A stretch of DNA of 64,000 nt from contig CM060311.1 in NCBI GenBank assembly GCA_030674185.1, positions 100,497,013 through 100,561,012 of the forward strand, written 5' to 3'. The notes below the pieces were generated by a model. It did no database searches, was not told the origin of the DNA, and was given only the letters and a program-made list of their open reading frames with translations. This stretch comes from Monoplex corrugatus (taxonomy: Eukaryota > Mollusca > Gastropoda > Littorinimorpha > Ranellidae). Of the stretch, positions 1-60,150 are shown piece after piece. Both the position numbers and the translations under genes were made by a program. The stretch's first letter is position 1; the number at the start of each line of letters is the position of its first letter.

Positions 1-3
1 AAG

Positions 4-459
4 TTGGGAGGCAAACCATTAGATATCAACATCATTCAGGTGTATGCACCAACATCCGCAAGTACTCAGAGAGACATCGACAACTTCTACGAAGTATTAG
101 AGATGGCCAAAATCCAATGTAAATCACAAGAAGTTACTGCAATAATTGGAGATTTTAATGCTAAAGTGGGACAGGATAGGGTGGAGGATATAGTTGGACC
201 TCATGGCCTTGGTACGCAAAATGAAAGGGGTGAGAAACTTGTAGAATGGGCACAGATGAATGAGTTTATAGTAGGAAACACCTGGTTTGAGCAACCTAAT
301 AGAAGAAAATGGACTTGGATGAGTCCAGGAGATAATACCAAAAATCAGATTGACTACATCCTGATCAACAAAAGATTTAGAAATTCTTTACTATCAGCAA
401 AAACACTACCATGCGCAGACTGCAACAGTGACCACAATCCTGTAGTGGGACGATTTTAG
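4..459 (+). pseudogene. RTE endonuclease domain (C-terminal part)
   Basis: An apurinic-like endonuclease domain, which in LINEs nicks the genomic target to prime reverse transcription. Visible motifs are QVYAPTSA near residue 12, GDFNAKVG at 49-56, NQIDYIL at 114-120 and the terminal SDHNPVV at 142-148, all typical of the APE fold of RTE elements. The catalytic start of the domain (the TWNIRTL region seen in copy 2 near 39813) is outside the window. The frame closes at a TAG at 457, where copy 2 has one T fewer, so a single-base insertion ends it. It continues into the next frame at 467. Confidence 0.88.
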
Positions 460-466
460 ACTGATA

Positions 467-1303
467 TTGAGGAAAAGGAAACAGACCAAAAGCAACATCA
501 AATTAAACCTTGGACTCCTAAAGACAGATGAAGTGATACGTAAAAAATGTAATGTACATGTTCAAAACAAATCCAGTGCTCTGGAAGACGTTGGTGACAG
601 TGAGGAACAATGGACAAAGTTGAGGAATTCAATGAATGAAGCTTATGAGAAAATCCCTAAGGCAGATAGAAAAGCAAAAAAGAACTGGATGACTAATGAA
701 ATTTTGGGCTTGATGGAGGAAAGGAGGAAGGCAAAGAGAAACGAGGAGACATACAGGAAGATAAACAAAGAAATCAGGTATAGGTGCAGTGAAGCTAAGG
801 AAGCTTGGCTGAAAACAAAGTGCAAAGAAATGGAAGACCGAGACAAAACGGATCCTCAGGGTATGTACAGACAAATTGAAGAAATTGTCCACAGAAAAAA
901 TACATGCACATCAACTGGTTGCTTGAAATCGAAAGATGGCACGCTTATCATGGAAAAAGACAAAATATTAGATAGATGGGGAGAGTACATTAAAGACCTT
1001 TTTGAGGATGACAGAAACGAAGAACACATTATAAAAAAGAACTTTGAAGGACCACCCATAATGAAAGATGAAGTTAGAGCGGCACCGAAAAAGATGAAAC
1101 CGGGAAAAGCCCCAGGACCAGACAACATTACTACAGAGATGATTGAAGCCCTGGAGGAATTTGGCATAGAAAAAATAACAGTCCTCCTAAATGAAATTTA
1201 CGACACGGGGAAAAACCCCAAAGATATGTCAAAATCAATTTTCATTGCACTTCCAAAGAAGACAGGGGCTATGAATGCGAACTTCATCGCACAATCAGTT
1301 TGA
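467..1303 (+). pseudogene. RTE ORF, linker between endonuclease and reverse transcriptase
   Basis: A lysine- and glutamate-rich helical linker with long charged segments, followed by the start of the RT fingers with the motif PGKAPGPDNIT at about residues 211-221, which is the conserved opening of LINE reverse transcriptases. It overlaps the next reading frame by 29 bases, and the frame changes near 1270-1300. There the sequence has lost alignment with the equivalent stretch of the copies at 41280-41340 and 59740-59800. It is one protein with the pieces before and after it, now split by frameshifts. Confidence 0.85.
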
Positions 1304-2558
1304 TGAGCCACATGTAACAAAAATCCTGTTAAGAATAATCATGATGTGGACAAGGAATAGAACCAAAAGAGAAATAGCAGAAGAACAGTGTGGATTTGTG
1401 GAAGGGAAAGGAACTATTAATGCCATATACATCTTAAGAACTGTCATAGAGAGGTCAAATGAGATGAATAAGGATTTGTATTTATGCTTTGTTGACTACA
1501 CCAAGGCTTTCGATCGGGTAAGACATGATGAATTGATCAACCAACTGGAGAGACTCAATGTTGATGGAAAAGATCTACGAATAATCAGAAATATGTACTG
1601 GGAACAAAGAGCTGCAATGAGAATAGAAAACAATGTAAGCTCTTTCCAAAATATCAAAAGAGGAGTCAGACAGGGTTGTGTTTTGTCACCAGATCTGTTT
1701 TCACTTTACAGCGAAAACATCATGAGAAACCTAGAAGAAGACCCTGGATTAAAGGTTGGAGGGAAAATGATAAACAACATTCGATACGCAGATGACACCG
1801 TGCTAATTGCAGAAAGTGAAAGAGACCTACAAAACCTTGTGAATATACTAGAAATAGAAAGTAAAGGTAAGGGGCTGGAACTAAACAGCAGGAAGACTGA
1901 AGGTATGGTGATCAGTAAAAAATATGAAATCCCCTCATGCAAAATAACAGCAAGTGGCACAACCTTGACACAGGTTGATAAATTCAAATACCTGGGAACG
2001 ATCATTTCATCAGACGGCAGATGCACATCAGAAATAGCTGGCAGAATTGGCCAAGCCAAAACTGCATTCAAGAAGATGACAAGCATTCTTACAAACAAAT
2101 ACCTGTCAATTAACATCAGGAAGAGAGTTCTTGAATGTTATATAGAACCAATACTGTTGTACAGATGCGAGGCGTGGACAGTCAACAAACAAAGCCAGAA
2201 CAAGATTGAGGCAGCCGAGATGAAGTTTCTAAGAAGAATGTTGAGAGTTCCATGGACAGCAAAGAAAACAAACGAGACAGTCTTGATGGAGGCAGACACA
2301 AGTAGATCACTCATAAGGAAGATTAGGAAAAGACAGGCAACATTTATAGGCCATTTTATGAGGAAGGGGGATTTGGAGCACCTGGTCACAACAGGAAAGC
2401 TGGAGGGAAAGAGAGCACTGGGTAGACCCAGGGAGAAAATGCTGGACGGACTTGCAGAGTGGCTGGGGACAAGGAGGGTGGGGCTGATGCTAGGAGCAAC
2501 GAGAGATAGAGACAGATGGAAGTCCATGATCGCCAACGCCATGCAGCAGAGCACCTGA
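1275..2558 (+). pseudogene. RTE reverse transcriptase domain and C-terminus
   Basis: An RNA-directed DNA polymerase that copies the LINE RNA at the nicked target. Core motifs are FVDYTKAFDRVRH at residues 72-84 (first catalytic aspartate), GVRQGCVLSPDLF at 130-142 and YADDT at 171-175 (the catalytic aspartate pair). Then comes the thumb with FKYLGTIIS and a basic C-terminal tail. The catalytic residues are intact. The first residues (about 1-10) are a frame-shifted junction. The frame ends at 2558 just before the GAT-rich tail. The copy cannot act because the preceding parts lie in other frames. Confidence 0.92.
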
Positions 2559-2575
2559 TGATGATGATGATATGA

Positions 2576-2970
2576 CATAATAGTTCCTTTCCCTTCGACA
2601 AATCCACAATGCTCTTCTGCTATTTCTCTTTTGATTCTGTTCCTTGTCCTCATCATGATTGTTCTAAACAGGATTTTTGTTACATGACTCATCAAACTGA
2701 TTGTGCGATGGAGTTCGCATTCTATAGCCCCTGTTTTCTTTGGAAGTGCAAAGAAAATGGATTTTGATATAATCATCTTTGGAGATTTTTCCAGTGTCAT
2801 AAATTTCATTCAGGATGACTATTATTTTTTTCAATACCGAATTCCTCCAGGGCTTCAGTCATCTCTGTAGTAATATTGTCTGGTCTGGGGCTTTTCCTGG
2901 TTTTATCTTTTTCAATGCTCCTACTTCATCTTTCATTGTGGGTGGTCCTTCAACGTTCTTTCTTATAATG
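2576..2970 (-). mobile_element. Inverted internal fragment of the same RTE LINE
   Basis: The minus strand here encodes the same protein stretch as about 1040-1430 of copy 1 (SKSIFFALPKKTGAIECE, then KREIAEEHCGFVEGKGTI), ending at about 2970 with the counterpart of the linker. It abuts the 3' tail of copy 1 almost directly, in opposite orientation, and carries neither a 5' nor a 3' end. This could be a separate broken copy, or an inversion made during insertion (twin priming) or later. Confidence 0.85.
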
Positions 2971-3377
2971 TGACATCATCTTGCGAAACGGAAACTGTCA
3001 ACTTTATATACGTAGATATTACTTATTTATTTGTTTATTTACGAATTATATTCATAACCATTGTAGGCCAAATGTGTGATACCACAAGGATCGTGGGTTC
3101 AACCAATATGCGGACCGTGAAAGACAGTATAAAAACCCAAACGAAGGGAGACAATGCTGCGCAAATGAGTCGTCCTTGAACTCTTATTTGAGAGAGTAGT
3201 TTATTAGCTAGTTGTATTTATAAAACTGACCATTGTTTTCTAAATGTGTTTCATCTTATGAAATATTTATAAAACTGTGCGCATTTGGACAGTTTACTAG
3301 CACTTTCCTTATAAATAATTCCCTTGTATGTCCGTATTAATATTTCTTATAAAGTATTTACGAACTGGTCCCGCATC

Positions 3378-3406
3378 ATGGCGGGAGAAGCAACTGAAGG
3401 ATTCTG
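3378..3406 (+). other. Candidate 5' untranslated exon end with short upstream ORF
   Basis: An ATG in a CATCATGGCGG context opens nine codons and runs straight into a strong donor (CTG followed by gtgaga). If spliced to the likely acceptor before 4994 (ttggcag), the frame would hit a stop at once, so it would be a short upstream ORF, not coding RMI1. It could equally be chance; no transcript evidence is available. Confidence 0.25.
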
Positions 3407-3716
3407 GTGAGAAATATTTTATGCTCGAAAGATATTTGATGCGCATTGAAAATCACTTATTTCCATAACACCGTCTCAAAAAGAACAGAAGGTCTGGTTA
3501 TGATCTATCATAAGAAATAAGGCAATCCGGTTCATATTCGTCATGTCTTAGTCTGTGTATCACTGTCACTGCCACGACTCGTGTGACTGTCTCAGTGTCA
3601 GAGTGTGTATGTGTAGGCTAGATCTATTATATTGTTAGTATGTACTCTATGTCACAAAAAAAATTCAAATATTTTTTTTTATTAGCCTATTAAATATCAC
3701 TATGTGTGTCTGTGTC

Positions 3717-3730
3717 AGTGTGTGTGTGTG

Positions 3731-3761
<31 letters not shown>

Positions 3762-3764
3762 GTG
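3717..3764. repeat. TG dinucleotide microsatellite
   Basis: About 20 nearly perfect TG repeats with one TTG interruption. Confidence 0.95.
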
Positions 3765-4384
3765 ACACAGTAGACTGACTCACTGAGTAGTGTCGCTCTT
3801 CTCTGAACTGCTCCATTACTCGTTTATTTGTTTCAAATGTTTGTGTTTATGAGTCAGTGACGTGGTGGTGAGAGAAAGGAGATTGCATGTCACCGACTCA
3901 CATGTATGTGTGTGTGTGTGTGTGTTTGTACTGTTAGTGTTACACTGTATCAGTGTATGTGTTGTGAAACTCTTTGCAGTGGAATGGTGGCCTACATATA
4001 GAGATCATTTTTCATTGATTGACAGATTGAAATATGATTGGAAAGATTGAAAAGTACATTATTAATGGGGGGAGGGGGGGTTGTTTTAGGGGCCCACTCT
4101 AGTATGAAATGAAGATTATGTGGTGCTTTATATTGCGATTTATTTTAGGTTAAAATTAAATAGTACAAAATTAATGAAAAAAATGTTTTATTAGTATTAT
4201 AAAGTGACAATGTAATATTAATGAAAAGTGAATTTTAAGTGTTTTATTTGTAATGTGAAACGAAGATTGTGCAGTGTTTAATGTTATTTATTTTAGGTCA
4301 AACTAGGCTTCAGCCAGTTCAGGTAACAATTTTCACTGCATAGTGGAGAAAGTATTAGGTTTGACAGTACGGTGTCACAGGCTG

Positions 4385-4625
4385 TTCATTGTGAATAGCT
4401 TTCACATTCCATTTCTTACCCACTGGACGAGGCGGCAGGGAAGTTTTTAGTCCCGTTTTTATTATCCATTGTTTGGTGTCTGTGATCTGTATATTTTGTG
4501 ACCGTGCGTTCGCCTTGACAAAGGCTAGTTGGCCGAAAATTTGCGCTTGTTTTGTTTTGTTTTGTTGGACACGCACTTATATTGGTTTTCTTGTTCTTCT
4601 GGTTCCTGTGAATAACTTGTTACAA
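4385..4625 (+). repeat. Dispersed repeat, family with GACAAAGG/GGCCGAAA hairpin core
   Basis: This segment is clearly related to 44195-44412: both have a GGACGA(G/A)GC(G/A)GCAGGGAAG block, then CTTGACAAAGG, a small stem-loop, GAAAATTTG, and a TTTTCTGGTTCCTG-like end. A third partial copy of the end lies at about 19955-20005. The CTTGACAAAG...GGCCGAAA core looks like a decayed relative of the hammerhead-like motifs known from Penelope-type and related retroelements, but the invariant CUGANGA box is not intact (TTGACAA). No protein is encoded. Confidence 0.6.
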
Positions 4626-5025
4626 AATGTCATCAACAGTAAAGGGTTTGTTACCAAAATGCCCTCAGCAAGCTTGAAAAAAGATCTAGTTTAGATTACA
4701 GATAAGCCCAGACATGCCCAGAAACAGCTTTTCTTTTTGTCTTATTCATTTTATTTCTTGCTTGGAATTGTGATTCAACCATGCACAGTGAAAATGGTGA
4801 AACCGGGGAAAGTATGTAAAGATATTTTCTGAATGGCCTGGCAAAAAATTTGTCATTATTTGTATCCTGTTGTTATTTGTACAGTTACAGATAAATGTCT
4901 CTGTTTACTGACAGTGTTTTAAAAGTGTGACATGTCCAAATTAAAACACCAATCGTCCAATGTCACACAAGTTAGATTAATTTGTATTGGCAGTTGAGGA
5001 CTGAGGACGCTGATGCCACACAACC

Positions 5026-53937
<48,912 letters not shown>

Positions 53938-54015
53938 CATCATTGTGTGACTGACAGGAAAATAACTGAGCTCGGAACGCTGAGAAACTTAGGGATGGTC
54001 TTGAAAATTGAGTAA

Positions 54016-54021
54016 AATAAA
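54016..54021 (+). promoter_or_regulatory. RMI1: Poly(A) signal of RMI1
   Basis: AATAAA 79 bases after the stop codon, with a GT-rich stretch from about 54060 as a possible downstream element. A second AATAAA lies near 54636. Confidence 0.7.
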
Positions 54022-54083
54022 AGTTTGAAGTGATTATTGCCTGATTAAACATGTTTTTGTGCAGGTGTGGTGGTGGCAGTAGT

Positions 54084-54176
54084 TTTGTGTGTGTGTGTGT
54101 GTGTGCATTGTGTGTGTGTGTGATGTGTGTTGTGTTGTGGTGTGTGGTGTGTGTGTGTGTGGGTTTGTGTGTGTTG

Positions 54177-54233
<57 letters not shown>

Positions 54234-54455
54234 ATGTGTGTGTGTGTGTGTGGTGTGTGTGTGTGTGTGCATGTGTGTGTGTGTGTGTGTGCATGTGTGT
54301 GTGTGTGTGCATGTGTGTGTGTGTGTGTGTGGTGTGTGTGCATGTGTGTGTGTGTGTGTGTGTGTGCATGGTGTGTGTGTGTTGTGTGTGTGTGTGTGTA
54401 GTGGTGTGTATGTGTGTAGTGGTGTGTGCATGTGTGTGTGTATGTATGTACATGA
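54084..54455. repeat. TG microsatellite
   Basis: About 370 bp of TG with CATG, TTG and GGTG variants, starting about 60 bp after the poly(A) signal. Confidence 0.97.
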
Positions 54456-54679
54456 GAGTTATGGACTTTGAACAAGTTCCTGCTTGTCCTGATGATCAGA
54501 ATTTTATCGTATTTTGCTTCTACATCCAGATGGCTTTTTTTATGTTGATGTTAAAATTGTTTTGATGTTGAAAATTGTTTATACTTTTGACTTTGCAGTT
54601 TTCACTTGATTATCATACTCTTTTGGAATGCAGTTGAATAAATGCTGTTGGAACATGTTAAGACAATCTAGTTGTTCTC

Positions 54680-54784
54680 TCTTTATGTCTCTCTCTCTTT
54701 CTCACTCTCTTTCTGTCTCTCTCTCTTTCTCACTCTCTTTCTGTCTCTCTCTTTTTCTCACACACACCCTCACACACACACACT

Positions 54785-54820
<36 letters not shown>

Positions 54821-54862
54821 CTCTCACACTCACACACACACGCATTCACACATGCATCCACA
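54680..54862. repeat. CTCTTT/CTCT and CA microsatellites
   Basis: TCTCTCTTTCTCACTCTCTT in about 3 copies, then CA repeats with CTCACA variants. Confidence 0.95.
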
Positions 54863-55144
54863 TGTACAAATATACACACACATTGGGCACAACTCGTAAT
54901 TTGTGATTGTGATTGATTCATCCATCCTATCGTGACAAACCGATACCAACACTAGAGCCAGAACAAATCCCTGAATCCTGACCGCACATTTATTACCTGT
55001 TGTATGGGAAGGGTTGCCGCAGCAAGATCCGATGTGACATTATCAGAAACACCAAGATCAGTGAAAAATGATGGGAACGACTCCATCGATTACCACACTC
55101 ACAGAGAGGGAATGGAGTGATGTAGTCATCTGACCAGTGTACAA
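54863..55144. other. Intergenic segment, possible old retroelement remnant
   Basis: A plus frame near 55000-55080 reads LLYGKGCRSKIRCDIIRNTK, which has the flavour of a decayed retroelement protein, but no motif settles it. GTAGTCATCTGACCAG occurs at 55115-55130 and again at 55494-55509, on either side of the next array. Confidence 0.3.
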
Positions 55145-55478
55145 CCCCCATAACACTGGTCAGCATCATACTACCCCAAACACCAGTATAGCCATCACCA
55201 CTGACCCCCATAACACCAGTCAGCATCACACTGACCCCCATAACACCAGTCAGCCATCACACTGACCCCCATAACACCAGTCAGCCATCACACTGACCCC
55301 CATAACACCAGTCAGCCATCACACTGACCCCCATAACACCAGTCAGCCATCACACTGACCCCCATAACACCAGTCAGCCATCACACTGACCCACGCCCAT
55401 AACACCAGTCAGCCATCACACTGACCCCCATAACACCAGTCAGCCATCACACTGTGGTGTCAGCCATCACACTGACCG
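55145..55478. repeat. Minisatellite, 31 bp unit, about 10 copies
   Basis: The unit is CACTGACCCCCATAACACCA plus GTCAGCCATCA. Confidence 0.96.
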
Positions 55479-55484
55479 AAAGAA

Positions 55485-55812
55485 AATTAAATGGTGTAGT
55501 CATCTGACCAGCATACAAATCCTACCAGCTGAATGGATGGATTTAATGCAAGATGTATACAAAGGAAGAGACAAACAACATGCATAGGGCATTGTATGAG
55601 GCAAGAGAAATTCGAGCACCTAGTCAAAACCAGAAAGCTGGAGGGAAAAAGAGCTCTATGTAGACCCAGGGAGAAAATATTGGATGAACTTGTAGAGTGG
55701 CTGAGGACAGAGAAGGTGGGAGATGTACTTGCAACAACAAAAGACAGATTTGTGTGGAGGGCCATGATCGCTCACACCATGCGGCAGGGCACATGATGAT
55801 GATATACATAGA
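55485..55812 (+). mobile_element. RTE-clade LINE, 3' fragment (copy 4)
   Basis: The frame 55533-55796 encodes RQTTCIGHCMRQEKFEHLVK and PREKILDELVEWLR, ending AHTMRQGT, the last 80 or so residues of the RTE protein, followed by CACATGATGATGATATAC. It is more diverged than the other copies, so older. Confidence 0.85.
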
Positions 55813-56565
55813 AAGACCTAGATTGAGGGTATGAAGGCCACCTACCTTGATGTCACTTGGTTTTGTCTCCCCTGAAGGCATCATCTCTCTCTCCCAGCAA
55901 CACTTGCTAGCAGATGCCTACTTCTTACCAGTTAGTGTGAGTGTGTCTGTGAGAGAAATAACTAACCTGTGCTGACATTGTGATATACACCACCCTTCAC
56001 ATTTTTCACATTCAAACTTTTATTTGTTTATGTATGATTGTAGTGTACGTTTTCTGTCGAAAATATTTTCTGGAATTAAAAATATGATAAAAAAAAAAAA
56101 AAAATGTACTGAATTGTTTGTGATGTCTGTTGTAATGTGATGGGATGTTTTGAATTTGAGCTTTCTTTATATTTTGTCATGGACAGTTATTTTTATCCAG
56201 ACCCCAAGGAGAGCTACCCTAATTTCACATGGCATATCCATTGTGACCCCCCCCCCCCCCCCAAAAAAAAAAGGAAATGCAGAAAAAAAAAAAAAATAAA
56301 TATACAAATACAAACATGCCATAAAAATCCAAGGACTAGAGCACTTCATAATGTAAAGGCTTTAGTGAAAAGAAAGTCTGTCAGGCTGAACAATGATGGA
56401 CATATAAGTAACTTTTATGACAAGGTTTTTGTCATTGTGAACAGGAAGTACAGAGAGCTGTAACAAGTATGAATTTGACCGTTTCCATATAGCCAACATA
56501 TTTAGCAAGCATGTAGAGGGATTTTGTTTTTCGCATTACAATTTTCGACATGCATGTATGCAGTT
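55813..56565. other. Intergenic, no gene seen
   Basis: AT-rich sequence with A15 (56088-56103), C16 (56247-56262) and A14 (56284-56297) homopolymers. Confidence 0.5.
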
Positions 56566-56915
56566 GTTTTGCCCACATTGTGCAGGTGGTACACTTTGTT
56601 GCCACATTGTGCAGGTGGTACACTTTGTTTTGCCCACATTTGCAGGTGGTACACTTTGTGTTGCCACATTGTGCAGGTGGTACACTTTGTGTTGCCCACA
56701 TTGTGCAGGTGGTACACTTTGTGTTGCCCACATTGTGCAGGTGGTACACTTTGTGTTGCCCACAATGTGCAGGTGGTACACTTTGTGTTGCCCACATTGT
56801 GCAGGTGGTACACTTTGTTTTGCCCACATTGTGCAGGTGGTACACTTTGTTTTGCCCACATTGTGCAGGTGGTACACTTTGTTTTGCCCACATTGTGCAG
56901 GTGGTACATTCCCTC
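56566..56915. repeat. Minisatellite, 32-34 bp unit, about 10 copies
   Basis: The unit is ATTGTGCAGGTGGTACACTT plus TGTTTTGCCCAC. All three plus and three minus frames are open over most of the array. The dispersed module at 56916 follows directly. Confidence 0.96.
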
Positions 56916-57075
56916 CCTGTGGAGTTGCCGGGGCTCTATCAGTATAAATAGTATCCCTACCTTCTGGCAATTTTGTGCTAGAAATTTCCCCTTTTCTGTC
57001 ACTCTCTTTGTTTCTGCCTTGCTCCTTTGCTTTCTGTCATTTCTTTCTATCGTTTCCTACCATTCACCTGTATGT
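56916..57075. repeat. Dispersed module next to a tandem array, copy 2
   Basis: Homologous to 35119-35290 (CAGTATAAATAGTATCCC and the following T-rich blocks), and like that copy it abuts a minisatellite on its left. Confidence 0.75.
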
Positions 57076-58070
57076 GTTATATGAAGCCTTATATACTTTC
57101 TCATAGAATTGAAAATTGGTTACACATATTAAATGCATTTTGGGCTCCAGGGAAATACGTGCAAAAGCGATTTTAGGTAATATAGGCCCAGTTTTATATA
57201 TGTTTAATATTCTTAGTAATGTTTGAATTTGTATTCAGTTTTTTGTTTTGTTTGTTTTTTTACACACACGCACACCTCTCTGGTGATAAATTAGAGAGAG
57301 TGTGTGAATGCATTGACATGCACACTGAACTTTCTGTTCCATTTTTTTCAATGAGGTATCGTGTAAGTTTTCAGATAGTTGTAGCATTGATGATGGCTCT
57401 GTGCAGTCAGCTGGCCTTTAAATAAAACAACTAACAATATTTTTGTCAAGTAAATGGTCAGTTTGCTGCTTATTTTTTGTCTGTCTGTCTGTACCAGTGC
57501 AAGGGAGACACCACTCCCATTTCATCAATTTGGGTCTGTATTATTACACCTATAATTATTTACTGTGGGCCTGTTTGACTGGCAGTCCCTGGCAGTCATT
57601 CCACCACCACCCACCCCATAAAATCATGGGGCACTACTCGTGTCTATTACGTTTACAGAAAATTGCGTCCCTTGTAAAGACGGCGTTAGTGTCGGTACTC
57701 TGCCTGCAGACGCCTGCCTACTTCAAAAAATAAATAAATTAAATAAATAAAATCAAATACAAACGTACGTAGCTTAAACCATTTACAACCAGAAAACTCT
57801 TTTGACTGTTGGTGATCGTAGACGTGCAGAGAATGCTCTATGACAAATTTACACACGCCGATATGGTGATCGTCGGCCCCAAATATTTTCGAAGTTTTTC
57901 TGTATTTAATCTACTTAGATCACTATAAAATCAAGAGATCATATTCCAAAACCACTTTGACGAAAGTTCATTCACATTCCACATACATTTTTAGAAAGTT
58001 TGTTGACCGTAAAGTCAGCGAACCTCTTGACTTGGTTTTATATTGTAACAGATATCACTAACAATCAGAT
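57076..58070. other. Intergenic, with possible transposon ends
   Basis: GATGATGGCTCTGTGCAGTC and GCTGGCCTTTAAATAAAAC (57388-57430) resemble 46905-46975 and look like a retroelement 3' end. After a TTAA at 57774, ACTGTTGGTGATCGTAGACG and GTGATCGTCGG recall the left end of the piggyBac element at 25835, so a piggyBac remnant is possible. No gene is seen. Confidence 0.4.
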
Positions 58071-58143
58071 GGTTCTGTGGTGTAGTGGTTATCACGTCTG
58101 CTTTACACGCAGAAGGTCGCGAGTTCGAACCTCGCCAGAACCT
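58071..58143 (+). tRNA. tRNA-Val(UAC)
   Basis: The acceptor stem GGTTCTG pairs perfectly with CAGAACC, the anticodon arm is TCTGC-TTTACAC-GCAGA giving anticodon UAC, the variable loop is AGGTC, and the T arm is GCGAG-TTCGAAC-CTCGC. The internal promoter boxes are intact and a T5 terminator follows at 58145. The base after the acceptor stem is T where valine tRNAs normally have A, which may weaken charging. Confidence 0.93.
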
Positions 58144-58292
58144 CTTTTTAAAAAATTTTTTTTTTAAATTAAAAGCATCGTTTTCAGGCCGTTTTCTTTT
58201 TATGTTGAGTCTGTAGTTCTGCTAATTTATTTTTCCATTGTTATTTTCATTTATTAGCAATTCTGTTTCAAACTGATGTCAGTGATCCGATG

Positions 58293-60150
58293 ATTTTTCA
58301 TCATCATCATCATCAGGTGCCTTGCCGCATGGCGTTGGCGATCATGGACTTCCATCTGTCTCTATCTCATGTTGCCCCAAGCATCTCCTCCACCCTTCTC
58401 GTCTTCAGCCACTCCGCAAGTCTGTCTAGCATTTTCTCCGTGGGTCTACCTGGTGCTCTCTTTCCCTCCAGCTTTCCCGTTGTGACCAGGTGCTCCAAAT
58501 CCCCCTTCCTCATAAAATGGCCTATAAATGTTGCCTGTCTTTTCCTAATCTTCCTTATGAGTGATCTACTTGTGTCTGCCTCCATCAAGACTGTCTCCTT
58601 TGTTTTCTTTGCTGTCCAAGGAACTCTCAACATTCTTCTTAGAAACCACATCTCGGCTGCCTCAATCTTGCCTGGCTTTGCTTGCTGACTGTCCACGCCT
58701 CACATCCGTACAACAGTATTGGTTCTATATAACATTCAAGAACTCTCTTCCTGATGTTAATTGATAGGCATTTGTTGGTAAGAATGCTTGTCATCTTATT
58801 GAATGCTGTTTTGGCTTGGCCGATTCTGCTGGCTATTTTCGATGTGCATCTGCCGTCTGATGAAATGACCGTTTCCAGGTATTTGAACTTATTAACCTGT
58901 GTCAAGGTTGTGCCATTTGCTGTTATTTTGCATGACGGGATTTCATGTTTTGTACTGATCACCATGACTTCAGTCTTCCTGCTGTTTAGTTCCAACCCCT
59001 TACCTTTGCTTTCTATTTCTAGTATATTCACAAGGTTTTGTAGGTCCCTTTCATTTTCTGCAATTAGCACGGTGTCATCTGCGTATCGAATGTTGTTTAT
59101 CATTTTCCCTCCAACCTTTAATCCAGGGTCTTCTACTAGGTTTCTCATGATGTTTTCGCTGTAAAGTGAAAACGGATCTGGTGACAAAACACAACCCTGT
59201 CTGACTCCTCTTTTGATGTTTTGGAAAGAGCTTATATTGTTTTCTATTCTCATTGCAGCTGTTTGTTCCCAGTACATATTCCTGATTATTCGTAGATGTT
59301 TTCCACCAATGTTGAGTCTTTCTAGTTGGTTGATCAATTCTTCATGTCTTACCCGGTTTTACCAGAGGTCATCAGCGACAGCAGACACGTCAGCTGGCCC
59401 CTGTATCGATACGGACAAGCCCAGTCTTTACCCATGGAAAATAAAGATTCACTTCATTTCTTAGAGTATTGAGTCTCTCCAGTTGGTTGATCAATGCTTC
59501 ATGTCGTACCCGATCGAAAGCCTTGGTGTAGTCAACAAAGTATAAATATAAATCCTTGGTCATTTCAATTGACCTCTCTATGATAGTTCTTAGGATGTAT
59601 ATGGCATTAATAGTCCCCTTAAGGCCTTCCCTTCCACAAATCCACACTGTTCTTCTGCTATTTTTCTTTTTATTCTATTCCTTGTCCTCATCATGATTAT
59701 TCTTAACAGGATTTTTGTTACATGACTCATCAAACTGATTGTGCGATGGAGTTCGCATTTTATAGCCCCTGTCTTCTTTGGAAGTGCAATGAAAATTGAT
59801 TTTGACATATCTTTGGGGATTTTTCCAGTGTCGTAAATTTCATTTAGGAGGACTGTTATTTTTTCTATGCCAAATTCCTCCAGGGCTTCAATCATCTCTG
59901 TAGTAATGTTGTCTGGTCCTGGGGCTTTTCCTGGTTTCATCTTTTTCAATGCCGCTCTAACTTCATCTTTCATTATGGGTGGTCCTTCAAAGTTCTTTTT
60001 CATAATATGTTCTTCGTTTCTGTCATCCTCAAAAAGGTCTTTAATGTACTCTCCCCATCTGTCTAATATTTTGTCTTTTTCCATGAGAAGCGTGCCATCT
60101 TTCGATTTTAAGCAACCAGTTGATGTGCATGATTTTTATGTTGTCATAAT
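58293..60150 (-). mobile_element. RTE-clade LINE, copy 3 (-), 5'-truncated
   Basis: The 3' tail is at 58295 (ATCATCATCATCATCAGGTG, reverse of CACCTGATGATG...) and the truncated 5' end near 60130-60150, in the linker. A 105 bp foreign piece sits at about 59356-59462, and the approximately 45 bp of LINE on either side of it are near-duplicates. Confidence 0.9.
58367..60084 (-). pseudogene. RTE linker end and reverse transcriptase, interrupted
   Basis: In reading order: 60084-59590 gives MEKDKILDRWGEYIKDLFED, PGKAPGPDNITTEM and FIALPKKTGA; about 59647-59480 gives FVDYTKAFDRVRH. After the insert, 59337-58639 gives GVRQGCVLSPD, YADDT and FKYLETVIS; 58696-58367 gives the tail to the last residues. 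The catalytic aspartates are present, and frames break at the insert and near 58670. It is closest in sequence to copy 1. Confidence 0.88.

Larger units (their letters stand above)
1..2571 (+). mobile_element. RTE-clade non-LTR retrotransposon (LINE), copy 1, 5' end cut by the window
   Basis: An APE-type endonuclease, a linker and a reverse transcriptase follow one another in three different frames, with breaks near 460 and near 1290, so the copy is dead. It ends in a short GAT-type microsatellite just after the last stop (about 2556-2571), which is the usual 3' end of RTE elements. Three related copies lie at 39467-42590, 55485-55812 and, on the other strand, 58293-60150; all share the same 3' end. 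The family assignment rests on domain order and RT motifs seen here; RTE is the best fit but I could not run a phylogeny. Confidence 0.9.
2971..4384. other. Upstream non-coding region of RMI1
   Basis: AT-rich sequence with no convincing gene. It holds a TG microsatellite at about 3717-3764, a short TG run near 3905-3925, a poly-G stretch near 4068-4080 and a candidate upstream exon at 3378-3406 (listed separately). The RMI1 promoter probably lies here or just after, but I see no clear TATA or initiator element. Confidence 0.5.

Noticed and set aside
1..2571. RTE copy 1 as an active element
   Set aside because: Although the RT catalytic residues are intact, two frameshifts separate endonuclease, linker and RT.
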